From assembly GCF_021646545.1 (NCBI RefSeq), contig NZ_JAKIRP010000007.1, forward strand, positions 248,001-312,000: 64,000 nt of DNA, given 5' to 3'. Below the pieces are notes generated by a model. It had not been told where the DNA came from and searched no databases. It saw only the letters and a list, made by a program, of their open reading frames with translations. The DNA comes from Chitinophaga filiformis (lineage in GTDB: Bacteria > Bacteroidota > Bacteroidia > Chitinophagales > Chitinophagaceae). Numbering within the stretch: the first letter of the stretch is position 1; each line of letters begins with the position of its first letter. The position numbers and the translations under genes were made by a program. Of the stretch, positions 56,087-64,000 are shown one piece after another.

Positions 56087-56675
56087 TTCCTACTTTTTTG
56101 AATAGCGCTTTCAGCATATCCAGCTTCCATTGGCAGTGCTCGCCTAAAGAAATATTTTCGCTGCTTAACCTTGTATTCCGGCATTCAAAACATATTTCAA
56201 TGAACGCTATTACTTTGCCATTGTTGTCACGAAATAATATTGCATTCCGGGGTATGTAACAACCTGTTTTACTTATGACCTGGATATCTCCCGCATATCC
56301 GTAATTGTATAAAATATCCGTTAAAGTATCTATCTGGGCAAGCGTCATTGTCCTGATCTCCCTCATTCCCACAGGGATAGGGATAGGCTTAATCGTATCA
56401 TTGTCATCCGATAACAGGCCACCATCGCCGATCTGCTCCGGGTTCAGGCGGAAGGTAAATTCACCATCGTCGGTAATCTTCACTAACCCATCGAAGGATA
56501 TAAGCTGGACCTGAGCAGACAGGTTAAAAGGATAATGCTTTATTCTTGATGCAAATGAAAAATGGGTTTTCTTCGCGCAACCCTCTATATAGACCTTCCT
56601 GGGAGGGAGAGGCAGGAGTTTTTTTTGCGCAGAGAGCGATTGTGCGATAAAAAGGAACGCAACGAATAGCCGCAT
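56058..56675 (-). CDS. Secreted CFEC-motif protein, copy A
   Basis: With the ATG at 56675 it has 205 residues. A start at 56711 would precede the signal peptide MRLFVAFLFIAQSLSAQ. No family is recognised. The core holds KKTHFSFASRIKHYPFNLSA, ISFDGLVKI, EIRTMTLAQIDTLTDILYNYGYAG, RNAILFRDNNGKVIAFIEICFEC and ISLGEHC. It is paralogous to copy B, with higher identity in these blocks and divergence in the middle. The CFEC pair and two further Cys could form disulfides. The 3' end overlaps the LacI gene by 29 bp. Confidence 0.75.
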   Translation of the reverse strand: MRLFVAFLFIAQSLSAQKKLLPLPPRKVYIEGCAKKTHFSFASRIKHYPFNLSAQVQLISFDGLVKITDDGEFTFRLNPEQIGDGGLLSDDNDTIKPIPIPVGMREIRTMTLAQIDTLTDILYNYGYAGDIQVISKTGCYIPRNAILFRDNNGKVIAFIEICFECRNTRLSSENISLGEHCQWKLDMLKALFKKVGIKYGIESTP

Positions 56676-56728
56676 TTTTAATACGCTTAAACGGGGTCTT
56701 ATACTACTCATGGCTTTTATTTTGATGG

Positions 56729-57367
56729 TTAACTGTTATCTGTTTCGGGCTCAGTCTCTGCTCTGGGGGCTCTAACTGTTCCATACTCAATCCCCACCTG
56801 CCTGAACAGTGCTTTCAGCAAGTCGAACTTCTGTTCGCATAGCTCACCTAATGATATCTTGTTACTGCTTTCTCTTGAATTCTGGCATTCGAAACATAGC
56901 TCAATGAATGCGATTACCTTGCCATTGGTATCCCGGAATAATATTGCATTCCTTGGCGAGTAACATTGCGTTACACGCGACACCTTAGGCTTTCCTGCAA
57001 AACCGTAGTTGTATAATATATCCGTCAGGCTATCAATCTGTTTAAGTGTCAGCGTCCTGATTTCCTTTATTCCTGTAGAAAAGGTGGTGGTGTCGTCGGT
57101 TAACACCGGATCAAGACTAAAGAAGCTGAACTCCCCATCACCGGATAGCTTCACCAGCCCGTCGAAGGAAATAAACTGCACCTGCGCAGACAGGTTAAAA
57201 GGATAATGCTTTATTCTTGAAGCAAATGAAAAATGGGTTTTCTTCACACAAGGCACCGTATAAACGCCTGAAGTACTGCCCTCCTCGGGGCCAAAAGGTG
57301 ATATAGGTTGCTGCGCAAACAAAGATTGTGCGACGAAAAGAAAAAAAAATAAAGCAGGTACTTTCAT
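56729..57367 (-). CDS. Secreted CFEC-motif protein, copy B
   Basis: The 212-residue protein has a signal peptide (MKVPALFFFLFVAQSLFAQ). It shares with copy A the blocks KKTHFSFASRIKHYPFNLSA, ISFDGLVKL, EIRTLTLKQIDSLTDILYNYGFAG, RNAILFRDTNGKVIAFIELCFEC and LLKALFRQVGIEYG. The two were formed by tandem duplication. The acidic tail is longer here (ETEPETDNS). A -7 element TATATTTG lies at 57424-57417, 50 bp ahead. Function unknown; a secreted small protein with conserved cysteines. Confidence 0.75.
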   Translation of the reverse strand: MKVPALFFFLFVAQSLFAQQPISPFGPEEGSTSGVYTVPCVKKTHFSFASRIKHYPFNLSAQVQFISFDGLVKLSGDGEFSFFSLDPVLTDDTTTFSTGIKEIRTLTLKQIDSLTDILYNYGFAGKPKVSRVTQCYSPRNAILFRDTNGKVIAFIELCFECQNSRESSNKISLGELCEQKFDLLKALFRQVGIEYGTVRAPRAETEPETDNS

Positions 57368-57416
57368 ATATCAGGGACAAATTAGGCCGGAACCTTCCGA
57401 TTATTAACGCGATATT

Positions 57417-57424
57417 CAAATATA
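57417..57424 (-). promoter_or_regulatory. Candidate -7 element for the CFEC gene pair
   Basis: On the minus strand this reads TATATTTG (TAnnTTTG), 49 bp ahead of the copy B ATG. No TTG -33 is found at the usual spacing. Confidence 0.4.
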
Positions 57425-57545
57425 ATCAATAAAACGCAGTAAGTTCCTTGAGAAGCCATGTGTTTGTAGCGTGGGTGAAACCCCGGGACTGCAAAAAACG
57501 TAAAAAATACCCAAATACCAGTATATTAATTCTCCCGGCATTAGT

Positions 57546-57553
57546 TAACTTTG
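57546..57553 (+). promoter_or_regulatory. Candidate -7 element directly ahead of a lipoprotein gene
   Basis: TAACTTTG (TAnnTTTG) ends 4 bp before the ATG at 57558. If it is active, the transcript would be leaderless or nearly so. Confidence 0.3.
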
Positions 57554-57557
57554 CCAT

Positions 57558-58235
57558 ATGTTTAAGAACGTGCGTTTTATTATCCCCTTGTTTATTATCT
57601 CCGTTTTATTGTCATCATGTTTCGAGATCGTTGAAGATGTAACAGTGAAAAAAGACGGTAGTGGCAGTATGAAGTTGACCCTGAATTTAAGTCAAAGCAA
57701 AACAAAGATCGGGGCAATTATGCTGATGGACAGCATTAACGGTTATAAGGTTCCCAGCCGCAATGAAATAGAGGACCAGTTAGAGCAGGCGGCTGCAAGG
57801 CTAAAGACCATCAGGGGCATCTCTAACGTAAACCATACTGTCGACTTCACGAATTTCATTGCCAGCATCAACTTTTCTTTTAAAAATGTAGCAGATGTGA
57901 ACAATCTTGTAAAAGAACTCCTGGCTGAAGCGGACGTAAAGACCAAAATTCCCGTTTCTTACCGGTACGACCGGGAAGAGGCCCGGTTTTCGAAGGAGTA
58001 TACTTACTCTCCTGATGTCAAAGAACAGTTTAACAGCCTCAAGGAACGGGACAAAGAGGTTTTCCGGACAGCCTCCTATATCAGCATCTTACGTTTCGAA
58101 AACACCATCAGCAGCTTTAGTAATCAGGGGGCAAAGATGTCTAAAAATCAGCAGGCTATTATGCAACGACTTCCGGTATCAGACCTGGTGAGTGGCAAAG
58201 CCAATATATCTAATCAAATCCAATTATCACGATAG
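57558..58235 (+). CDS. Hypothetical lipoprotein
   Basis: The 225-residue protein has a lipoprotein signal (SVLLSSCFEIV), then EDVTVKKDGSGSMKLTLNLS, a likely beta strand pair, and a helical part (EIEDQLEQAAARLKTIRGIS). No family recognised. It lies 3 bp before the larger secreted protein gene, so the two are coupled and probably work together on the cell envelope. Confidence 0.75.
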   Translation: MFKNVRFIIPLFIISVLLSSCFEIVEDVTVKKDGSGSMKLTLNLSQSKTKIGAIMLMDSINGYKVPSRNEIEDQLEQAAARLKTIRGISNVNHTVDFTNFIASINFSFKNVADVNNLVKELLAEADVKTKIPVSYRYDREEARFSKEYTYSPDVKEQFNSLKERDKEVFRTASYISILRFENTISSFSNQGAKMSKNQQAIMQRLPVSDLVSGKANISNQIQLSR

Positions 58236-58238
58236 AAC

Positions 58239-60176
58239 ATGAAACGATTATTACAATTGGTAACCCTGGTAACCTGTGCCAGTTATACCGCCACAGCACA
58301 GGATCTTGCCTATAAGATCCCTGAAAAAGCATTCAGTGTATTTTCTGTAAAAAGCGATCAGCTGTTTAAACTCTACCCCACCGCCGAATTCAATAACAGT
58401 ACGCTGGGAAAGAAGCTGCTGACCCAATTATCGAAAACCACCGATAAAGATTATAAAAGCATAGAGGACCTCGGCATGAACCTGTCAGCCAACGTCTACT
58501 ATTATTACCAGTTCACAGACAGTATCAAATATCACGGTGTACTTATACCCCTTGCAGACAGCAAAAAGATAGACGTACTGTTCGCCAAGCAGGCTGACAG
58601 CATCCAGAAAGTAAATGGTGTGAATATCCTGCCTCGTCCCAAAGACAAAACAGTGATTGCATGGAATGAGCAGTTCCTGTACCTGACGTATGGCTCTGCA
58701 GCCAATTACTTCCTTGCTGATTCTGCCAACGCCGCCAGGTATGGTATACCTGTGTTGTCAGGCGATGACTACTACTATTACGACGAAAGGGACGATGAAC
58801 ACGCTGACGCAGTTACCGCACCGGCAATAGATACTGTTGCTGTGGAAGATGTTCCGGTTGCAGCAGATACAATGACCTACCCGGATAGTGGTGTAATAGA
58901 AGTGCCTGCCCCTGCCCCCGTTGAAAGCGTGCCTGCTATACCAGAAGTATCTTCAGAAGAAACATCCGCAGAAGAAGCAGGTGCTGAAGATATGCAACCA
59001 TACCGGGAGAGGAGGAGAATGATGGACAGCGTTGCTACCATCTGGCTCACCGCCTCCACACAGCAGATATTCGAAAAACGCAATACAGATCCTTCCATTC
59101 TGAATAATCCTGGTTATCTGCGCAGCGCGGACAATAACGCCGTTGCTACATTCTGGATGGCTGATCTGCAAGACATTTATTCTTCATTCCTCCCTTACAA
59201 GCTGTTGAAATATGGCAACATCATGCGTGGTTACGGTAACGTCAACGCCCGGCTGTATATGGGAAAAGAGAATATTCACCTCACCAGCGAACTGGGACTG
59301 GATGCAGAGAAATCAGCCATTTATCAACAGATATGCGATCGTAAGATCAACAAGAACTTCCTGAAATATATCAAGAGCGACAGCCTGATCGGATTCATGA
59401 GCTATTCTTTCAATACAGAAGCTTACATGAACGAAATGCCGAAACTGCTCCTGCAGTCTTATGGTAGTAACAGGTATTCAGAGGAAATGGCGTTCGCGGC
59501 CGATTTGGTGTCTGTCATGCTGGATGAAAAAGCGATCGCCCAGGTAGTAAAAGGGGATGCTTTGTTCCTGCTGACGAACCTCAGCCGGAAACAGGTTACC
59601 TACCAGACCTATAACTACAATGAGGAAACGTTTGAATACAAGGATACTGTCATGACCAAAACAGAAACGCTACCCGATTTCCTGTTTATGTTCTCTTCCG
59701 ATGATACCCGCCTGGTGGAAAAGCTGCTGAACTATGGTATCAAAAAGGAGAAGATTCAGCTCAATAACGGCATCTATTCCATCGCCCAGATGAGAAAGAA
59801 TCCGTTTACTATGCATGTGCTCATCAAAGACGGTATCGTATTCCTTGGCACCTCCCTGCAGGACCTTACCCAGATCCACGACGGCTCTTTCAAAGGCAAC
59901 CTTGACAAACAGCACAAAGAGCTGCTGACAAAGAACAACATCGCCCTGTTCTTTAGTCCAAAGAGTCTCGGCGCCAAAATACCTGCTAAGGAACTCGACG
60001 AAACAAATGAAAAGATCAGTAAACTGCTGGCCGGCGCCGGAAATGTGTACCTCACTTCCGCAGGATTAAAAGATGGCTATATCTCCGGAGATCTGACCGT
60101 CGATGTGCCGAAAGGAGAGGAAAATGCACTGAAATACTTCCTTAACCTCATTGAGGAAATGGATAAGATCAAATAG
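58239..60176 (+). CDS. Large secreted protein, possibly DUF4836-like
   Basis: The 645-residue protein has a signal peptide (ending TATAQ, residue 21). It begins with YKIPEKAFSVFSVKSDQLFK, like the start of some DUF4836 proteins, but this resemblance is weak. A Tyr/Asp/Ala/Glu/Pro-rich insert (about residues 170-255, with DDYYYYDERDDE and runs of Val, Ala, Pro and Glu) splits the folded parts and looks disordered. The C-terminal half is a second alpha/beta region. Translation probably couples to the lipoprotein gene upstream (3-bp gap). A role cannot be assigned. Confidence 0.7.
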   Translation: MKRLLQLVTLVTCASYTATAQDLAYKIPEKAFSVFSVKSDQLFKLYPTAEFNNSTLGKKLLTQLSKTTDKDYKSIEDLGMNLSANVYYYYQFTDSIKYHGVLIPLADSKKIDVLFAKQADSIQKVNGVNILPRPKDKTVIAWNEQFLYLTYGSAANYFLADSANAARYGIPVLSGDDYYYYDERDDEHADAVTAPAIDTVAVEDVPVAADTMTYPDSGVIEVPAPAPVESVPAIPEVSSEETSAEEAGAEDMQPYRERRRMMDSVATIWLTASTQQIFEKRNTDPSILNNPGYLRSADNNAVATFWMADLQDIYSSFLPYKLLKYGNIMRGYGNVNARLYMGKENIHLTSELGLDAEKSAIYQQICDRKINKNFLKYIKSDSLIGFMSYSFNTEAYMNEMPKLLLQSYGSNRYSEEMAFAADLVSVMLDEKAIAQVVKGDALFLLTNLSRKQVTYQTYNYNEETFEYKDTVMTKTETLPDFLFMFSSDDTRLVEKLLNYGIKKEKIQLNNGIYSIAQMRKNPFTMHVLIKDGIVFLGTSLQDLTQIHDGSFKGNLDKQHKELLTKNNIALFFSPKSLGAKIPAKELDETNEKISKLLAGAGNVYLTSAGLKDGYISGDLTVDVPKGEENALKYFLNLIEEMDKIK

Positions 60177-60570
60177 TGCAACTTCGGGATTAAAGTGACC
60201 TGACCCGCCTTATTTGAATTGAGGGTCTATAAATGATAAAATTCACTCCTGAATGCCTTTGGGAAAAAGACTTTCCCAAAGGCATTTTTCTTTCTGTTCC
60301 TCCTGGACAGGACAATGTCAACTCACCTTTCATCCTGCCATTTGTAAGAAGAAATAGTACACCGTTGGTACCGAATTACATACTATAGGCTTCACCGGTC
60401 GATGGAATAACAAACGGGTTTAATCGCTGTGAATCTATAACAACCATCAGTATGAAAAAGATGATGCTATAGGGGACGCTATTTGTAAGGACCATCACAT
60501 GCCGGTATCTTCTTCTCCTCAATTAAATCCAAAACTTTTGTATTTTCCCGATCCAGGGGAACTACTTAGC
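60177..60570. other. Intergenic stretch with a terminator
   Basis: This 394-bp gap holds the terminator at 60252-60286. Behind it no gene is supported, apart from a possible upstream start of the sigma gene at 60499. Confidence 0.5.
60252..60286 (+). terminator. Rho-independent terminator
   Basis: A perfect 15-bp stem (60252-60266 with 60272-60286, 5-nt loop) is followed by TTTCTTTC. It ends the operon of the lipoprotein and the large secreted protein. Confidence 0.88.
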
Positions 60571-61155
60571 ATGCACGCCCATTCATACAACGATAAAGAA
60601 TTATTCCAGTTAATCTCGGAAGGCGACGAAAATGCCTTCCGCCAGCTATTCCATCAATACGTTCCCGAGCTGCAGCCGCTGGCCCGGCATATCACCAAAA
60701 CAGATGCTGTCGCAGACGACATTATCCAGGAAACATTCCTCCGGTTATGGATCAGCCGGGATAAACTGCCCACGATAGAAAATCCCCGCTCCTGGTTACT
60801 GAAGATCGTTTTCCATCAGTCGTTCAGCTACCTCCGGCGGCAGGCAGTGCATGACAAGGCAATGAACAAACTGGAAGAAGAACAGGAACTATTCACCCCG
60901 GAAACCAATCTCGCCTACACGACCATGGTGAAGCTGATAGGGGAAGCAGTGACGCAGTTACCACCGCAGGCAAAACGAATCTACCTCCTGAGCCGCGAAA
61001 AAGGCATGAAAATTCCCGAGATCGCGGCAGCGCTGTCACTATCCCCCAATACGGTGAAAAATTCCCTTGTAAGGTCCCTGCAAACCATCAGAAAACACCT
61101 CGAACAGGCAGGGCACCTCCTCCCTTTTCTCTTGCTGTGGTTGCTGGAACTTTGA
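60571..61155 (+). CDS. ECF RNA polymerase sigma factor
   Basis: From the ATG at 60571 it has 194 residues; a longer frame from 60499 adds 24 residues that are rich in Ser and Pro and not helical, so it is less likely. Region 2 is at about 10-80 (NAFRQLFHQYVPELQPLARH, DDIIQETFLRLWISRDKL). Region 4 is at about 130-180 (MKIPEIAAALSLSPNTVKNS). A hydrophobic C-terminal end (LLPFLLLWLLEL) is often seen in Bacteroidota ECF factors. It begins a sigma/FecR/SusC set. Confidence 0.92.
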   Translation: MHAHSYNDKELFQLISEGDENAFRQLFHQYVPELQPLARHITKTDAVADDIIQETFLRLWISRDKLPTIENPRSWLLKIVFHQSFSYLRRQAVHDKAMNKLEEEQELFTPETNLAYTTMVKLIGEAVTQLPPQAKRIYLLSREKGMKIPEIAAALSLSPNTVKNSLVRSLQTIRKHLEQAGHLLPFLLLWLLEL

Positions 61156-61293
61156 CCGGTAAACTTTTTTTTACAATCGATAGGTCCTTTTTCACCACTT
61201 ACGCGTCTGTTGATACGAAGGCCAGTTGTTCCGGGGGGAACATACGACCACGTTCATGAGAAAGAACCACGTTAAAAAACTGATATTCAGTAC

Positions 61294-62472
61294 ATGACCG
61301 ACCGTTTAACATACCTGGTTACACAGGTGTTACAGCATGCTGCTACGGCAGATGAGCTGCAGGAGCTTTCCGATCTGCTGGAAGCTGATGGAGATGGTGT
61401 CATTTCCCGGCAAATAGAGGCATTATTAAGGCAGGATATTGGAACGGGTAATATACCATATGATCATGATCACTGGGACGATATAGCCAGCAGCATTTTG
61501 GCGGCCGACAAGCCCGCACCTGCGCCGTTAGTGCCCATCCGCGGCAATGGCAGATGGCGTTGGGGCGTGGCTGCCTGCGTGGCTTTATTATTAGCGACCG
61601 GCGGTGTCTGGTACCTCTTACAACATAAGATTGTCAGGCATATTGCCAATGTAGAGCAACAGCAACGCCACTCAGATATTCCACCCGGTGCTGACAGAGC
61701 CACCCTTACACTGGCCGATGGTACTGAAATTCCTTTGGATAGTGGCACACAACATACATTGGCAAGACAAGGCAATACTATCATCAGCAAACCCGGCAAC
61801 GGCCGGCTGTCCTATCAGTCAGGGTCTGTCCTATCCCGCGAAATCCCTCCCTACAATACCCTGCGCACGCCAGCAGGAGGCCAGTTCCAGCTGCAACTAC
61901 CAGATGGCAGTAAGGTATGGCTGAACGCCGCCAGCAGCCTGCGCTACCCTGTTGCTTTTACCGGCAATGCCAGAACGGTGGAACTCAACGGGGAAGCCTA
62001 TTTTGAGATCGCCGCCAATGCAAAGCAGCCTTTCATTGTAAAAGCAGCCAATACCGACGTGCAAGTGCTCGGTACGCAGTTCAATGTGATGGCCTATGAA
62101 GATGAAACCAGCGTTAAAACCACCCTGCTCACCGGCGCTGTGAAAGTGAACGATAAACGGCTGCACCCCGGCCAGGGCGCAAGTATCGACAGGCGGAGCG
62201 GCGCTTTGTCTGTGCAGGAGCATGTAAATACGGAAGCAGTCATTGCGTGGAAAAATGGCCTTATACAACTTGAAGGAGAAGACATCCATGCCGTTATGCG
62301 GCTCATTGCCCGCTGGTATGATGTCCGCGTAACATACAATGCACCTGTGAATGCCCACTTCAGAGGTATCATTCCCAGGAATGTACCCTTATCGCAGGTG
62401 TTAAAAATGCTCGAAATGACAGGAGAAGTACACTTTACAGTAGCAGATAAACAGATTATTGTTTCACCATAA
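61294..62472 (+). CDS. FecR-family anti-sigma factor
   Basis: The 392-residue protein has a sigma-binding N-terminus (about 1-85), a membrane segment (about 90-109, WGVAACVALLLATGGVWYLL) and a FecR domain (about 190-290, TPAGGQFQLQLPDGSKVWLN and GEAYFEIAANAKQPFIVKA). A C-terminal DUF4974-like domain ends with IIVSP. It should receive the signal from the STN domain of the SusC encoded downstream. Confidence 0.94.
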   Translation: MTDRLTYLVTQVLQHAATADELQELSDLLEADGDGVISRQIEALLRQDIGTGNIPYDHDHWDDIASSILAADKPAPAPLVPIRGNGRWRWGVAACVALLLATGGVWYLLQHKIVRHIANVEQQQRHSDIPPGADRATLTLADGTEIPLDSGTQHTLARQGNTIISKPGNGRLSYQSGSVLSREIPPYNTLRTPAGGQFQLQLPDGSKVWLNAASSLRYPVAFTGNARTVELNGEAYFEIAANAKQPFIVKAANTDVQVLGTQFNVMAYEDETSVKTTLLTGAVKVNDKRLHPGQGASIDRRSGALSVQEHVNTEAVIAWKNGLIQLEGEDIHAVMRLIARWYDVRVTYNAPVNAHFRGIIPRNVPLSQVLKMLEMTGEVHFTVADKQIIVSP

Positions 62473-62544
62473 AATTCCACCTTATAAACAGCCTATAAAT
62501 AGCATGAACACCTGATATCCTTTTACCATTGTCTGAAAACAAGG

Positions 62545-62586
62545 AACCGGAAGCGTCTGGATCACCTCCGGTTTGTCTGGGTTTTT
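62545..62586 (+). terminator. Possible weak terminator behind FecR
   Basis: A 7-bp stem (62545-62551 with 62567-62573) is followed by TGTCTGGGTTTTT. The sigma/FecR transcript may end here and the SusC gene be read from its own promoter in the 257-bp gap 62473-62729. Confidence 0.4.
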
Positions 62587-62729
62587 AAGCACAATTATTT
62601 ACAGCAATTATTCTTTACTTACCCAAACCATACAAAAGTATGCAATTGATGCCTTTCTCCGAAAGCAATATGTATTGTTTTGCCCGGAGGCGAACAATTC
62701 CACGATTACCAGTAAAACTATCACCGGCT

Positions 62730-64000
62730 ATGAAACTAAAGCTGCTTTGCGTCATCATGATATTGTTGCACATACCGGCATGGGCCTATGCACAAACGGT
62801 CAGCCTCTCGCTACGCAATACCCCCTTGAATAAGGTTTTCGACGAAATACGAAAACAAACAGGATATACTTTTCTGTATACAGATGAGCAGTTGTTCCGG
62901 GGACGCGAAGTGACGATTAACGTGAAAAATATGCCGCTGCAACAGGCGCTGGACGCATCGTTTAAAAATCAGCCACTCTCCTATACGATCTCCGACAAGA
63001 CGATCATTGTGAAGAGAAAAGCAGTACAGTCCGCGCCCGCGCCTCCCGCTCCCGACAAGGAAGTAAAAGGTACTGTCACGAATGACAAAGGAGAACAACT
63101 GCCGGGCGCTACCGTCCAGGTGAAAGGCACCGGCAAGGGAGTGATCACCAATGAACGGGGAGAGTTCAGCATCAGTATACCAGACGATAACGCCATACTG
63201 GTCATCTCCTCACTGGGTTACAACAAAATGGAAATACCCGTACAGGGGAGAACGCAATTGCCCGTTAAGCTTACTACATCCGCTTCAAGTATCAATGAGC
63301 TCGTAGTAGTAGGTTACGGCGAACAAAGAAGAGCCACACTCACGCATTCTATCACGACAGTATCAGCCGCCGCATTCCAGGACCAGCCGGTGAACAGATT
63401 AGACCAGGTATTGCAGGGAAGAGCAGCAGGCGTACAGGTAACCAACGCTGCCGGCTCTCCGGGAGGTGCAGTGAGGATACGTATCAGGGGAGCCAACTCC
63501 ATCAACGGCGACAACGGTCCGCTGTATGTAGTAGACGGTTTTGTAGGTGCAGAATTCTTCGCCATCAATCCAGATGATATTGAATCTGTACAGGTATTGA
63601 AAGACGCCTCTGCAACGGCTATATTTGGTAGCAGAGGTGCTAACGGTGTCATCATCATCACCACTAAAAAGGGAAATAAAGGCGGATTGAAAGTCAATTT
63701 CACTTCCCGTTTATCTACCGCTACTGTCATCAAAAAAATGGACCTCCTGAACGCGGCCGACTTTGCAGAAACCGCCAATGCACATGCGCAGGCAGTAGGT
63801 ACTGCACAGCCATTCACCGCTCAGCAGATCAGTGATTTCCGGGCCAAAGGAGGCACCGACTGGCAGGATGAAATATTCAGAAGCGCACCCGCACAGGAGT
63901 ACCTGCTGAGTCTTGCAGGCGGAAGCGATAAGACCAGCTATTTCATATCGGGTAACTATCTCAACCAGGATGGTGTGATCAACAATTCATATTACAAACG
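62730..64000 (+). CDS. SusC/RagA TonB-dependent receptor with STN domain, 3' cut off
   Basis: The frame is open from the ATG at 62730 to the right edge (423 codons visible). It has a signal peptide (MKLKLLCVIMILLHIPAWAY, cleaved near AQT). The STN domain follows (about 24-90, VSLSLRNTPLNKVFDEIRKQ and VTINVKNMPLQQALD), then a carboxypeptidase-regulatory-like domain (about 108-185) and the plug (about 195-310, ELVVVGYGEQRRA and IFGSRGANGVIIITTKKG), with the start of the barrel. The gene was not closed by a stop in the window. A SusD partner is expected downstream. Confidence 0.94.
   Translation, partial: MKLKLLCVIMILLHIPAWAYAQTVSLSLRNTPLNKVFDEIRKQTGYTFLYTDEQLFRGREVTINVKNMPLQQALDASFKNQPLSYTISDKTIIVKRKAVQSAPAPPAPDKEVKGTVTNDKGEQLPGATVQVKGTGKGVITNERGEFSISIPDDNAILVISSLGYNKMEIPVQGRTQLPVKLTTSASSINELVVVGYGEQRRATLTHSITTVSAAAFQDQPVNRLDQVLQGRAAGVQVTNAAGSPGGAVRIRIRGANSINGDNGPLYVVDGFVGAEFFAINPDDIESVQVLKDASATAIFGSRGANGVIIITTKKGNKGGLKVNFTSRLSTATVIKKMDLLNAADFAETANAHAQAVGTAQPFTAQQISDFRAKGGTDWQDEIFRSAPAQEYLLSLAGGSDKTSYFISGNYLNQDGVINNSYYK

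Noticed and set aside
62573..62833. Open frame of 86 residues ahead of the last SusC
   Set aside because: It overlaps the signal-peptide codons of SusC in another frame and has no features of a protein.

Overview
The window looks like a chromosomal segment of a Bacteroidota bacterium, most likely a Chitinophaga-like member of the Chitinophagaceae. The grounds are three SusC-type receptors, two of them with SusD partners in view; two ECF sigma/FecR pairs; a type IX secretion (T9SS) type B sorting domain with a PorP/SprF partner; GLPGLI and DUF5689 proteins; and promoter motifs of the Bacteroidota TTG / TAnnTTTG type. No rRNA, tRNA, CRISPR array, insertion sequence or prophage was seen. The family calls rest on reading motifs by eye; no database search was run.

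Layout. 3-722: AT-rich unknown ORF cut by the left edge. 805-9886 (minus): a giant SprB-like T9SS adhesin with eight near-identical cadherin-like repeats, then PorP/SprF and an OmpA/TPR/PD40 protein. 10250-19981 (minus): ECF sigma factor, FecR, STN-type SusC, SusD, DUF5689 lipoprotein and a Tat-exported metallophosphoesterase, apparently one regulated uptake system for a phosphorylated substrate. 20215-21576: divergent HxlR regulator and NmrA-like oxidoreductase sharing a palindromic promoter. 21625-24216 (minus): Mla-type lipid transport operon (permease, ATPase, MCE protein). 24530-26771 (minus): sugar-lactone oxidase-like flavoprotein, Bor-like lipoprotein, small membrane protein. 27013-28739 (minus): LytS/LytTR two-component pair.

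28860-37243: DUF922 zinc peptidase, outer-membrane receptor, exported Asp-nucleophile alpha/beta hydrolase, GLPGLI protein, and an HK/OmpR-type pair. The receptor and the GLPGLI gene carry nearly the same 35-bp element (29 of 35 identical) at similar distances from their starts, which suggests one regulon, possibly controlled by the neighbouring OmpR-type regulator. 37369-38325: AT-rich lipoprotein of unknown function.

38398-56086: a polysaccharide utilization locus. A LacI regulator (plus) faces away from SusC, SusD, a large secreted barrel-like protein, a sodium:solute symporter, a FAD oxidoreductase, a GH9-like protein and a GH92-LamG alpha-mannosidase (minus). Two operator-like palindromes lie between LacI and SusC. 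56058-57367: tandem duplicate secreted proteins with a CFEC motif. 57558-60176: lipoprotein plus large secreted protein of unknown function. 60571 to the right edge: a second sigma/FecR system feeding an STN-type SusC that runs off the window.

The most notable new observations are the shared 35-bp element, the phased TTAA repeats in front of the phosphoesterase/SusCD system, the overlapping face-to-face promoters at HxlR/NmrA, the PUL with an unusual enzyme set, and the eight-repeat adhesin.
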